Part shown: positions 1-7,110 of the stretch, piece after piece
Layout of the letters: every line of letters begins with the position of its first letter
How positions within the stretch are numbered: position 1 is the stretch's first letter
Assembly: GCA_024275415.1 (NCBI GenBank)
Contig: JAJRZD010000085.1
Coordinates: forward strand, 1 to 33,726
Length of the DNA: 33,726 nt
Source of the DNA: an archaeon
Lineage (GTDB): Archaea; Asgardarchaeota; Thorarchaeia; Thorarchaeales; Thorarchaeaceae
Direction: 5' to 3'
Notes under the pieces: generated by a model
Database searches by the model: none
What the model was told of the DNA's origin: nothing
What the model saw: the letters and a program-made list of their open reading frames with translations, nothing else
Position numbers and translations under genes: made by a program

Positions 1-86
1 TCAGTAAATCATCATACTGGCTAACTGAAGAGTTCTAGCTGGTTCGGAATATGACAATTCCCTACATGGTGGGGATGGTGACTCTC
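1..86. other. left-edge stretch with no recognisable gene
   Basis: These bases lie downstream of the minus-strand permease stop codon. I see no open frame, no clear hairpin with a T-run on the minus strand, and no promoter. Confidence 0.5.
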
Positions 87-1730
87 TCAATCCTTCAGGA
101 AACGCGGTCCGCTCCAAAAGGAGAAAGCACACAACAATAAGGTTGCTATGCCCTGTCCTAAAAGTGCCACTATATGTGTTCCATATTGGACGAGCAACAC
201 CCCATAAACGATGAGAGGGGCTGTTCCGATCACTCCTGAGAGAACAATTCCCAATAGCAAAGTTGGAGTGTCGCTTCCCAAGGAAACCGCTACTGCTCTT
301 CCCCTTCCTTTGGTTCTAAAGACTCCCACAATCGTCATTGTTGCCATTGCGTATCCCATGGGGATTTGTAGTATTGGTAGCCAGAGAAGCAATGGAGTGA
401 TGGGGTTTGATACATATATCATGAACGTGATTACGACTGTGGTCATGACATGAATGAATAGGAACAGCGTCACCTTTGCCTGCATCGTCTTGGTCGAGCC
501 AATAGGCAACCCTTCCAAAATCGATGAGCCCTGAGTATCAAAAGTGAGCAATGCTATTATAATAATGCCCGAGAATCCTTGTGCATAGCCCAGAGCGACC
601 AGTACGTTCAAGCTTCTGAGATGGAGTGCTGGGATAAACTGTAGCATTGGGAATAGTGCTATAAGCATCAGCAACGGGAACACGAAGATAACTGTAGTTC
701 CTAGGTTCCTAGATGCAAGCCTCAAGTCCTTGAGAATGATAGCACCGACCTGTCCTCGTGTCCGTATATCCACTGATTGTTCTTGACTGGTGGTACCAAC
801 CTCTATGCCACCAATTATCGCACTTTTCAAAATTGCACCGCCACGACGATACACAACGTAGGCGAGCCCTGTGTAAAGCACCGATGCAACAGATGATATT
901 AAGACAAGTAGCAACGGGGTCGAAAGTGGGTCGGACACGAAGGTCAGTAATATTCCGTATGAAATAGGAAACAGTGCTCCCAAGAGAAACATTGTATATT
1001 CCATTCCAGGTATAGAAAGGATCTGACTTACGAATTCAATAATGACAGGTATGAGTGACATCATACTATAAGCTATTATCATACCTACCGCAATTCCCAA
1101 CCCTGCGATTATTCTAAGAGCAGCAGACCCCTTGCTTTGACTGGAGCTGTGTGCCTTTCGGTAGAACCACCTCGAGGTAACAATAAGTGCGCCAATCGAG
1201 AGCGATGCTGTAGATAGACATCCAACAAACGCTACTGCAGCTGCAAATGGCCCGATAAAGAAGAGTATTGCTATCGGATAGACCAGTACTAGGATAAGAA
1301 TTGGCCAGAGGAACATACGGATGAATGCCAACATGATAAGTTCTGTGCCTTCTTGTTTGGTTAGAGGCTGAATTGCTGGAAGCGTGTACAAATCCGATGA
1401 AAAAAGACCTATTGTCGATAGCAAGTTCAGGAAAAAGATGATTGCGAATCCAAATAAGAGAAACATCGCGAAAGAAAAGGTCAACTGGAGAAGCGAATCA
1501 CCACCAGGACCAAGAAAAAGTCCGCTGGCCGCCGCAGATAGGGCTGTTATAAGCAGAACAAAGACAAGCAGAAAGTTGTTCACTAGGATATTTGACTTGA
1601 TTGAACGGATGATTTTTTTTGGATTCTCTTTTATGCTGGTACGATACATAGGATTGGAGTCGAGAAATCCTTGGAATCGAGCTTCGGCGAGGATTATCCC
1701 GGCAAGCCGCCAGCGCTCTTGGAATCTCAC
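87..1730 (-). CDS. ABC-2 type transporter permease
   Basis: A 547-residue, very hydrophobic integral membrane protein with roughly 12 predicted membrane segments (for example around residues 45-75, 80-110, 130-185, 205-240, 245-295, 345-400 and 415-540) and a soluble charged N-terminus. It is the partner of the ATPase immediately upstream: the GTG start overlaps the ATPase stop (GTGA, 4 nt), a sign of translational coupling, and a GGGAGG lies about 10 nt before the GTG. Together they should form an ATP-driven exporter; the substrate cannot be read from the sequence. No substrate-binding protein is encoded nearby, which fits export rather than import. A later ATG at codon 28 is a possible alternative start, but the coupling favours the GTG. 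Confidence 0.85.
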   Translation of the reverse strand: MRFQERWRLAGIILAEARFQGFLDSNPMYRTSIKENPKKIIRSIKSNILVNNFLLVFVLLITALSAAASGLFLGPGGDSLLQLTFSFAMFLLFGFAIIFFLNLLSTIGLFSSDLYTLPAIQPLTKQEGTELIMLAFIRMFLWPILILVLVYPIAILFFIGPFAAAVAFVGCLSTASLSIGALIVTSRWFYRKAHSSSQSKGSAALRIIAGLGIAVGMIIAYSMMSLIPVIIEFVSQILSIPGMEYTMFLLGALFPISYGILLTFVSDPLSTPLLLVLISSVASVLYTGLAYVVYRRGGAILKSAIIGGIEVGTTSQEQSVDIRTRGQVGAIILKDLRLASRNLGTTVIFVFPLLMLIALFPMLQFIPALHLRSLNVLVALGYAQGFSGIIIIALLTFDTQGSSILEGLPIGSTKTMQAKVTLFLFIHVMTTVVITFMIYVSNPITPLLLWLPILQIPMGYAMATMTIVGVFRTKGRGRAVAVSLGSDTPTLLLGIVLSGVIGTAPLIVYGVLLVQYGTHIVALLGQGIATLLLCAFSFWSGPRFLKD

Positions 1731-2506
1731 TCCGAGAGTGCCTCCCTTAGTACATCGACCCCACGAGCAACAGCATCCTCTTGTTCTGTAAGCTGAAGGA
1801 AAAGCTGCTCAAGTGTCGCACCTTCTTGTTCAGCCTGCATACGTAGTTCTTCAAGAGTGCCTTCTGCCACCAGTCGTCCATTGTCTAAGATCCCAATCCT
1901 ATCACATAGTCCCTGTGCTACTTCCATGATATGGGTACTGAGTAACACTGCTCCACCATTCTCTTTCTGGATGCCAATTATGTCTTTCATGATTCGCACG
2001 CTTTTGACATCAAGGCCCGAAAACGGTTCATCAAGAATCAGTAGTTTAGGTGAGTGTAACAATGCAGAAACCAGTAACACTTTCTGTTGGTTCCCTTGAG
2101 AAAGAGTCAGGATCATTTGATTGAGGTACTCGGAAAGGCCAAGTGCCTTTGACATCTTACGAATTTTATTCCGAGTCTTAATGTCTGGAAGGTCGCGTAT
2201 CGATGCAATGAACTCAAATAGTTCACGCGGTGTAAGTGATTCATATAAGATGTGTTCCTCGGGAACATAACCGACTTGCTTCTTGACTTCAATAGACTCC
2301 TCGCTACAATCTATCCCAAGGATTCTTCCGGTTCCAGAATCGGGTTCTAGCAGCCCCATGAGAAGCTTGAGCGTTGTCGTTTTTCCAGCCCCGTTTGGGC
2401 CCAGAATTCCGTACACTTCGCCTTCATGAACCTCAAAGGATATGTCATTAACAGCAACAAGATTTCCAAAACGCTTGATGTAATTGATAACTTCTACTAG
2501 GGGCAT
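1727..2506 (-). CDS. ABC transporter ATP-binding protein
   Basis: A 259-residue nucleotide-binding subunit of an ABC-2/drug-type exporter. Walker A is GPNGAGKTT at residues 36-44, the signature is LSQGNQQKV near residue 136, Walker B is LLILDEP followed by a D-loop (SGLD), and the H-loop is STHIME near residue 191. All the catalytic motifs are intact; the Q in the signature (LSQG rather than LSGG) is common in this subfamily. The C-terminal 40 residues form the usual helical tail of these ATPases. The ATG has a GAGGAG Shine-Dalgarno 8 nt upstream and a TATA box at 2561-2569. It heads a two-gene operon with the permease at 87-1730. Confidence 0.93.
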   Translation of the reverse strand: MPLVEVINYIKRFGNLVAVNDISFEVHEGEVYGILGPNGAGKTTTLKLLMGLLEPDSGTGRILGIDCSEESIEVKKQVGYVPEEHILYESLTPRELFEFIASIRDLPDIKTRNKIRKMSKALGLSEYLNQMILTLSQGNQQKVLLVSALLHSPKLLILDEPFSGLDVKSVRIMKDIIGIQKENGGAVLLSTHIMEVAQGLCDRIGILDNGRLVAEGTLEELRMQAEQEGATLEQLFLQLTEQEDAVARGVDVLREALSE

Positions 2507-2560
2507 CTACAGGTCTCCTCTTTCATGCCAATGGACTTCAATACAAGCATTTTCCTGAAT

Positions 2561-2569
2561 GGATATAAG
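2561..2569 (-). promoter_or_regulatory. TATA box for the ABC exporter operon
   Basis: On the minus strand this reads CTTATATCC. The expected transcript start, about 25 nt downstream, falls near 2540 and gives a leader of about 30 nt carrying the Shine-Dalgarno site of the ATPase gene at 2506. Confidence 0.55.
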
Positions 2570-2633
2570 CTTCTCCCACAGACTTTGAGTAAAGGAACAG
2601 GAGTAGCATATACAGAAATTCGAAAAAGACGAA

Positions 2634-2669
2634 AGGAGAACTCTCGTGCTTTAAGCACTCGATTCTCCT
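2634..2669 (-). terminator. hairpin terminator after the PRC-barrel gene
   Basis: An imperfect inverted repeat seven bases past the stop at 2676: outer arms AGGAGAA (2634-2640) and TTCTCCT (2663-2669), a small internal loop, and an inner 5-bp stem GTGCT/AGCAC with a 3-nt loop. On the minus strand it is followed by a T-rich run (TTTCGTCTTTTT), as expected of a transcription terminator for the gene starting at 3350. Confidence 0.6.
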
Positions 2670-2675
2670 AGGACA

Positions 2676-3350
2676 CTACAGGAGTCCCTGAGGTCTTGGA
2701 TTGAATTTAAGGGAAACATATCTTGCATCGTCAGATTCGTGCAATGATGACGCCTCGCGTCTATAACGCTCATATTCGTCCTTGCACTTGCCTTCGAGCT
2801 GGAACTTTGTGTATTTCAGTCTGATGCCATCCTTGTCCAGTTTCTCGATAAACTCCATTGGTATCAAGACATCTAGGTCGGGCAAGACCCCTATGCGTTC
2901 CAATAGTTCTGCAAATGGGTTACCACCCGCCACAAGCCATGGTGACCCATCGATATCAAACCAGATGTCAGAAACCTTGCCGGTGTCCATGCCTTCCGAG
3001 TCGATTATCTTAAGCTTTGAGAGCTCTGAGAGTCGCATGTCTTTCTCTGTGATGGTTCCTTCATCAAGGGTCGTCTTGAGATTATCCGCATCCTCAATAA
3101 TGACAGCATCCTGTGTGATCTGAGAAATGCAATCTAGCTGGAACACTGGATCAATGTCTGGGCGGAGACCTATGGATTCCAAGAATTCTTCAATCCTGCC
3201 ACCACCCAACACTATGGACTTCAGCTTGATTGTATCATCAGCATATGTGATGATGAAATCATTCACAGTGCCTGCTTCTTTGTTCTTTGCATCTATTACT
3301 TTCTTTCCCATCAAATGACTAAATCTTATTCCGCAGCATTGAAAAGGCAT
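2676..3350 (-). CDS. tandem PRC-barrel domain protein
   Basis: A 224-residue soluble protein built of two PRC-barrel-like repeats, roughly residues 10-75 (LMGKKVIDAKNKEAGTV...) and 85-160 (LKIIDSEGMDTGKVSDIWF...). Both repeats share the pattern of a conserved small barrel followed by a GGxxxxELLERIG-type helix (GGGRIEEFLESIG and GGNPFAELLERIG). A charged tail of about 55 residues follows. PRC barrels occur in RNA-processing and photosynthetic proteins and in many small archaeal proteins of unknown role; no specific job can be given here. I chose the ATG at 3350, not an in-frame ATG at 3398, because GAGGTGG lies 5 nt upstream (3356-3362) and a TATA box sits at 3381-3389, inside the longer reading. 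It is monocistronic, with its own promoter and terminator. Confidence 0.82.
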   Translation of the reverse strand: MPFQCCGIRFSHLMGKKVIDAKNKEAGTVNDFIITYADDTIKLKSIVLGGGRIEEFLESIGLRPDIDPVFQLDCISQITQDAVIIEDADNLKTTLDEGTITEKDMRLSELSKLKIIDSEGMDTGKVSDIWFDIDGSPWLVAGGNPFAELLERIGVLPDLDVLIPMEFIEKLDKDGIRLKYTKFQLEGKCKDEYERYRREASSLHESDDARYVSLKFNPRPQGLL

Positions 3351-3380
3351 GAATACCACCTCATTAACAATTGTGAACTC

Positions 3381-3389
3381 ATATATAAG
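3381..3389 (-). promoter_or_regulatory. TATA box for the PRC-barrel gene
   Basis: Reads CTTATATAT on the minus strand. The predicted transcript start is near 3360, giving a very short leader that just contains the GAGGTGG site at 3356-3362. This rules against the longer reading from 3398. Confidence 0.65.
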
Positions 3390-3421
3390 TTCATTCATCT
3401 AGCATTGGGACAATAGTCGTC

Positions 3422-4066
3422 CTAAGATGGGTGGGGCTCATCCACAAGATCAAGTCTTACCTGCCTGGGTTGCCTATACAGCCCCCAGCCCTTCAAACCA
3501 GAAAGTTCGTGGGCGAATTCTTCCTTGACCTCAAAACCAAGATGCTCGTACATCTCGACGTTGCGCGAAGCGGCCGTGTCTACGTATATGCCTACTCCTT
3601 CAGTGTCGGCCAGATTGAGTACCGGCTTCAATAACTTGCTTGCAATCCCCTTCCTCTGCATCGAGGGGGACACGGCGAGCATCAGCAGATGATAACATGG
3701 GTGCTTGGCGTGTTTCCTCTCAAGTTGCCAGAACTTGAACATCACCTTGGTAGCCCTCAACCCCATAACTAGGAATGTGCTCGTGATGAGTCTGTACATG
3801 CCAAGCAAGGCACGCACTCTACGCAACAATGGCTGTTTCCTTGTAAGATGTGGTTTCCACATGACGACTCCTTTCAGAGGATGTCCCTCCCCCATCAACC
3901 GTCCCTGTGTCCATTCTATCTCTACAAGTGCTCTATATATTTTCAGGCGCATTCCTCTTTGATCGGGAAAGGATGATAGCAGGTATCTCCAAAGAGGGTC
4001 ATCTTCGAATGCATCTGCCAATATGACCGCAGCATGAGTCAGCTCCCTCTCAGAAATCTTTCTCAT
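3422..4066 (-). CDS. GNAT family N-acetyltransferase
   Basis: A 214-residue acetyl-CoA-dependent N-acyltransferase of the GNAT fold. The acetyl-CoA pyrophosphate-binding motif A is visible (LAVSPSMQRKGIASKLL, the Q/RxxGxA loop), followed by motif B near the C-terminus (NVEMYEHLGFEV). The N-terminal half with WRYLL and the LAV.P..Q..G pattern resembles the puromycin-acetyltransferase-like branch, but the substrate is unknown. An ATG five codons upstream at 4081 is possible; I prefer 4066 because GGTGAT, a perfect match to the archaeal anti-Shine-Dalgarno, lies 6 nt before it. It appears to be transcribed alone from a TATA-like element at about 4131-4140. Confidence 0.88.
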   Translation of the reverse strand: MRKISERELTHAAVILADAFEDDPLWRYLLSSFPDQRGMRLKIYRALVEIEWTQGRLMGEGHPLKGVVMWKPHLTRKQPLLRRVRALLGMYRLITSTFLVMGLRATKVMFKFWQLERKHAKHPCYHLLMLAVSPSMQRKGIASKLLKPVLNLADTEGVGIYVDTAASRNVEMYEHLGFEVKEEFAHELSGLKGWGLYRQPRQVRLDLVDEPHPS

Positions 4067-4124
4067 CCGGGTATCACCCATTCCGGTAAGTCAAATCGAT
4101 TATTTCTCATTTGCACAATAGATA

Positions 4125-4145
4125 CTATCTTTTTCTATAAGATAG
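4125..4145. promoter_or_regulatory. inverted repeat over the promoter of the acetyltransferase gene
   Basis: Perfect 7-bp arms CTATCTT (4125-4131) and AAGATAG (4139-4145) with a 7-nt spacer. The right arm and spacer include the TATA-like CTTATAGAA of the minus-strand acetyltransferase gene, about 65-75 nt before its start. It could be an operator for a dimeric regulator or a weak terminator of nothing obvious; the first seems likelier. Confidence 0.3.
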
Positions 4146-4230
4146 ACTGCCCTAACACGGGAGAACGCTCCGGTATCATAGTCGTAGTCAGAGTCATGTG
4201 CCAGCAATAGTAGCATTATGAATCCACGCT

Positions 4231-4929
4231 CTATGTTGGCAACAGGTGCGCAGTGTTGCAATGCTCACAGACTACTGCTTCCTCCCAGTATTCTGGAAGG
4301 GGCAATGGAGCTCCACAATTCTGACATTTTAGCTCCTTGAGGTCTGCTCGTTCTTCGGGTGTGATATCAAGCCTGAATACGTTCTCAGCAACATCACTGA
4401 TTCCCTTTCCAATCTTGGCTGCTGCACGAGCTATTGCATTGGTTTCTGTATCTGTCAGGTTTCCAAGACCAACAGATTTGAAGAATGTGTCTATCGCTGC
4501 GCCCACTTTACTGAGGAACGCCCCAATGGTTCGGCCTCGTTTCCAATCTCGAATCGCAGCAATATGTACTTCGATCAACTCTTCGTCGGGATGTCCAGGT
4601 ATCTGATATCCCTTCTTCCATGGCGTCTTCTTGTCATGCGTTGGAGAGAGGATTTGACCACAGCTGGGACATTCAAGACGGTATTCTTTAGAGAAGAACC
4701 CTTTCTTGTGCTCTTTCTCACCATGCTTGTACCAGCAACGCTTGTGAGCTAACTTACTACAATTCGGGCACGGGAACAGATAGAACCGTTCAGGTTTATG
4801 TTTGATTGTCCTGCCCGCGACATTAGGGACATATGCAAGATCCTCAGTCTTGTAAGACAATAGGTCTCGCCCGCAAATGAAGCATGGTCTGTCCTTGAAC
4901 CTGTCCATTTTGTCTGCTGTGAGCTTCAT
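4231..4929 (-). CDS. C4HC3 (PHD/RING-variant-like) finger and zinc-ribbon protein
   Basis: A 232-residue soluble protein with two zinc modules. The N-terminal one has ligands C16-x2-C19, C54-x2-C57, H62-x2-C65 and C87-x2-C90, that is C4HC3 in order, the cross-brace pattern of PHD and RING-variant fingers, though its first loop (34 residues) is longer than usual. The C-terminal one is a four-Cys ribbon, C202-x2-C205 and C221-x2-C224. Between them lies an amphipathic helical stretch of about 90 residues (115-200) without membrane segments. The ATG has GAGGAT 6 nt upstream. It follows the Roadblock/GTPase genes in the same direction with a 69-nt gap that holds a possible TATA (4963-4970), so it may be co-transcribed or independent. 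Function unknown: a ubiquitin-type E3 or an interaction adaptor are guesses only. Confidence 0.75.
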   Translation of the reverse strand: MKLTADKMDRFKDRPCFICGRDLLSYKTEDLAYVPNVAGRTIKHKPERFYLFPCPNCSKLAHKRCWYKHGEKEHKKGFFSKEYRLECPSCGQILSPTHDKKTPWKKGYQIPGHPDEELIEVHIAAIRDWKRGRTIGAFLSKVGAAIDTFFKSVGLGNLTDTETNAIARAAAKIGKGISDVAENVFRLDITPEERADLKELKCQNCGAPLPLPEYWEEAVVCEHCNTAHLLPT

Positions 4930-4962
4930 CGTGAATCCTCAAATAGAGGTGGACGCCGAGTG

Positions 4963-4970
4963 CTTTTAAG
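4963..4970 (-). promoter_or_regulatory. possible TATA box for the zinc-finger gene
   Basis: Reads CTTAAAAG on the minus strand, 34-41 nt before the ATG at 4929. A transcript from it would start near 4940. It is a weak match, and read-through from the upstream Roadblock genes is equally likely. Confidence 0.3.
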
Positions 4971-4998
4971 GTATTTTGACGGGGATGCCTGAATCGAG

Positions 4999-5412
4999 CT
5001 ATCTACTTTCCAAAACTGCACGAATCGAGTCGGCTGCCTTCTCCAGTGTCTTCCACACTTTCTTGTCGTCAATTCTTTTGAAAAAGAGGAATCTTCCGTT
5101 TCGGATTTCGGCCCCAATCCTAAACCATCGGTTCCTAACCTTGAACTCGTGGACTGTGATGGACACACCTGACCCTTTGATTGTCGAGATTCGTGGATGA
5201 TCATACCCCAGATTCTCATTTACCCTGCGCGATGTATCCGAAAGCAGAGATATCATTGCAGCCAATCTATCCCTCTGGACTAGATCTCTAGCTCTTCCCG
5301 CAACAACAAGACCTTGCTCATTGGTCACGACGCAGTTCTTGAATGCGTAGCCAATCTCGCTCTCAAAGTCCTTGAGCACAAGGTCTAGCTTCTCAGATTT
5401 TCCCAAGCTCAT
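4999..5412 (-). CDS. Roadblock/LC7-like protein, last of three
   Basis: A 137-residue alpha/beta protein. An N-terminal helix (residues 5-18) leads into the Roadblock-type pair of strands, CVVTNEQGLVVAGRA, then a long helix (AAMISLLSDTSRRVNENLG) and the second strand set (ISTIKGSGVSITVHEF, WFRIGAEIRNGRFLFF) with a closing helix. This order fits the Roadblock/LC7 (MglB) fold, whose members bind small GTPases as dimers. A GTG at 5421 would add three residues; I prefer the ATG at 5412, which has GGTG 8 nt upstream. The Shine-Dalgarno sits just past the stop of the previous gene (5424), so translation is probably coupled. Divergent from its two neighbours, so the fold call is by pattern, not close similarity. 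Confidence 0.75.
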   Translation of the reverse strand: MSLGKSEKLDLVLKDFESEIGYAFKNCVVTNEQGLVVAGRARDLVQRDRLAAMISLLSDTSRRVNENLGYDHPRISTIKGSGVSITVHEFKVRNRWFRIGAEIRNGRFLFFKRIDDKKVWKTLEKAADSIRAVLESR

Positions 5413-5423
5413 GATTGTCACAC

Positions 5424-5885
5424 CTATGTCATGGACTCCTCATGTAACCTGACTTCCCAAAGGCGAACGACCTCCCGGATTTCCTGTCTCAAGTTCTCAA
5501 TCTCGAATGATATCAAACCGAGCTCCAAATCACGTGGGAAGATGCAAGCCAGCATTACATTCTCAGCGAGATGCTTCAAAAGGATCGAAAACGAAACCAT
5601 GCCTGCATCTTCTGCTTCAATTATTACCTGTCCAAAGCTCTTAGTGTTATTGACAAGTTTGATGAAGTCTTCTGAGATCGTGATAAGTCCAGCTGACATG
5701 CTACTGATTACAGTTTCAATGTTCTCAGGCATTGATTCATTGTTGTGTCTATGACCTAATACATATCCATCGACAGTGAAGACTGTAAGGGCCCAGACTG
5801 GTAATCTGCGGTTAAATTCCATCAGGAGCTTTCTAATCTCCAATACAGGGGGAATTATGCTCTTCTCTTGATACAACGTATTCAC
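5424..5885 (-). CDS. Roadblock/LC7-like protein, second of three
   Basis: A 153-residue soluble protein with the Roadblock order: helix (EIRKLLMEFNRRLP), strand hairpin (WALTVFTVDGYVLGH), long helix (IETVISSMSAGLITISEDFIKLV), strands (FGQVIIEAEDAGMVSFSILL, NVMLACIFPRD) and a C-terminal helix extended by about 25 residues. It starts three nucleotides after the GTPase stop. The GTG at 5885 has no good ribosome site; a TTG at 5876 preceded by GGTGA at 5 nt spacing is an alternative. Its direct adjacency to the GTPase gene repeats the mglA-mglB arrangement of bacteria, where the Roadblock protein acts as GTPase-activating protein; whether this one activates, exchanges or only tethers is unknown. 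Confidence 0.75.
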   Translation of the reverse strand: MNTLYQEKSIIPPVLEIRKLLMEFNRRLPVWALTVFTVDGYVLGHRHNNESMPENIETVISSMSAGLITISEDFIKLVNNTKSFGQVIIEAEDAGMVSFSILLKHLAENVMLACIFPRDLELGLISFEIENLRQEIREVVRLWEVRLHEESMT

Positions 5886-5888
5886 CTA

Positions 5889-6557
5889 TCATATCTGCTG
5901 AAATGGGAGTGTGGACTCTTCGGGTGTCCTAGAAGTACGATTCATGAGGACACCCTCTATTTTTCTGAGAAGCAGAATCAATGCATCTTTGCATGACTCT
6001 TTATCCTTCGCTGACATCCCTATGGTTTCTCTCACTCCAAGCCATGTAGAGACTTGGAATGGATAAGCACTTTCAGGCAAGTCCTGCTTGTTGGCAATCA
6101 CCACCATAGGCAGGTTACCAAACGCAGCTAACGTTTCTGCTAGAATGGCAGATGCATCACCTATCATTGCTGGATCCGAAGAATCCACAATTAGCAGTAC
6201 ACCATTGGAGTTAATGCGCATTGTGTCACGAACGAACTTGAAATGCAGCTGCCCTGGTACCCCACGGAGTTCTACCTCCTTTGCGAGCCACGCATAGTAC
6301 TCGTCTCGTTCTCTCAGGAACTCGTTCTTCGGAATGATCAGACCTGCTGATTCCGCTGACTTCCTTGCCCATATGACTCTGCCAAGGTCAAATCCTGTGG
6401 TAGTCGTACTCTCTTCCCCACGATATTGATCTCGCAGCTTCCGTTCGACCGATATCGTATCTGGGTCTAGAGTATGAATCATCGTTGTTTTTCCGGCCTG
6501 AAACGGGCCAGTCACATAGACTTTATAGTCATATGATCGGAGGTTATGCACTGCCAT
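5889..6557 (-). CDS. small GTPase, MglA/Arf-like
   Basis: A 222-residue Ras-superfamily GTPase. G1 is GPFQAGKTT (residues 17-25), G2 the TTTT stretch at 51-54 followed by GFDLG, G3 GVPGQ at 99-103, G4 NKQD at 157-160 and G5 SAK at 183-185. The G3 lacks the usual aspartate (DxxG is GVPG), like MglA proteins, which have TVPG at this site. About 30 extra residues (62-92) separate G2 and G3. No lipid-attachment motif is visible at the C-terminus and no membrane segment, so it is probably cytosolic or recruited by partners. It is flanked on both sides by Roadblock genes. An ATG start with GGAAG about 8 nt upstream is used. Likely role: a nucleotide-controlled switch for localisation or membrane dynamics; the effector is unknown. 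Confidence 0.9.
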   Translation of the reverse strand: MAVHNLRSYDYKVYVTGPFQAGKTTMIHTLDPDTISVERKLRDQYRGEESTTTTGFDLGRVIWARKSAESAGLIIPKNEFLRERDEYYAWLAKEVELRGVPGQLHFKFVRDTMRINSNGVLLIVDSSDPAMIGDASAILAETLAAFGNLPMVVIANKQDLPESAYPFQVSTWLGVRETIGMSAKDKESCKDALILLLRKIEGVLMNRTSRTPEESTLPFQQI

Positions 6558-6606
6558 CCTACATTCTTCCTATTCTACTGTTTTCAAAGTCAGCCGTCGT
6601 CTTGAC

Positions 6607-6969
6607 TTACAGGATATCCTCCACACTCGCTACTGCCTTTTCCATCTCAAAGTCGATGAGACCGATTTTCGCTTCTTTGGGCGCAGTGGCAATCAAAGAG
6701 GAATTTGAGAGCTTGCGGACAATGACTGTTTTGGACTCGCCCTCGATCGTGATAGTCTTTGGCTTACCGGATTTCAAGGCTGCACCCACTCTGGTTCCAA
6801 TGGAAACCAGTGCAGCAGCCATGGCTGAGATAGCCTTGTCATCAACACCTTTATGGAGTGCAGCGACCATCATCTGGCCTCTGTCACTGACCAATGCGCA
6901 ACCATCGACTTCACTGTCAGCTTCGAGTTGCTTGAGTATCGTTTCGAGTTTCTTGATTTTTGCACTCAT
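6607..6969 (-). CDS. Roadblock/LC7 domain protein, first of three
   Basis: A 120-residue single-domain Roadblock/LC7 protein and the clearest of the three: helix (IKKLETILKQLEADSEV), strands DGCALVSDRGQMMVAAL, helix with AISAMAAALVSIGTRVGAAL, strands KTITIEGESKTVIVRKL and SSLIATAPKEAKIGLI, then a short helix. The family forms homodimers or heterodimers that dock on small GTPases (MglB, Ragulator, dynein light chains). The frame is open for another 27 codons, but AGGAGGT at 6976-6982, 6 nt before the ATG at 6969, fixes the start. That ribosome site overlaps the stop codon of the micro-gene at 6981-7103, so the two are translationally coupled. The GTPase gene follows after 49 nt. Confidence 0.9.
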   Translation of the reverse strand: MSAKIKKLETILKQLEADSEVDGCALVSDRGQMMVAALHKGVDDKAISAMAAALVSIGTRVGAALKSGKPKTITIEGESKTVIVRKLSNSSLIATAPKEAKIGLIDFEMEKAVASVEDIL

Positions 6970-6980
6970 CCTTATACCTC

Positions 6981-7103
6981 CTATTTCTCGTAATGTGGGC
7001 AAGTGTCTTTTTCTTCGGCTGGGACATAGAGCTTCTTCTTTTCGCACCAAATCAGCCCTGCAGCGTTAGATTCACCTGCATGTTTACAATCACAACTTGC
7101 CAT
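6981..7103 (-). CDS. 40-residue Cys/His-rich micro-protein
   Basis: A small gene easily missed by length cut-offs. The ATG at 7103 is directly preceded by GAGTGAGGGAGAT, and the stop at 6981-6983 overlaps the AGGAGGT ribosome site of the next Roadblock gene. The product has five candidate metal ligands, C4, C6, C20, C35 and H37 (also H8), in the pattern C-x-C-x-H ... WC ... V ... TCPHY. This resembles a widespread class of tiny archaeal and clostridial proteins with CxxC, WC and C..Y/F motifs thought to bind zinc or an iron-sulfur centre; that link is my inference from pattern. The gene is tightly packed, 7 nt after the V4R-like gene, which argues that it is real and expressed with the GTPase operon. 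Function unknown. Confidence 0.7.
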   Translation of the reverse strand: MASCDCKHAGESNAAGLIWCEKKKLYVPAEEKDTCPHYEK

Positions 7104-7110
7104 ATCTCCC

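Noticed and set aside
6970..7050. Longer N-terminus for the first Roadblock protein
   Set aside because: The AGGAGGT site 6 nt before 6969 fixes the start, and the stretch is used by the micro-gene in another frame.
6485..7069. Plus-strand open frame of 194 codons across the Roadblock gene
   Set aside because: Antisense shadow caused by codon bias of the Roadblock and GTPase genes, which carry clear motifs.
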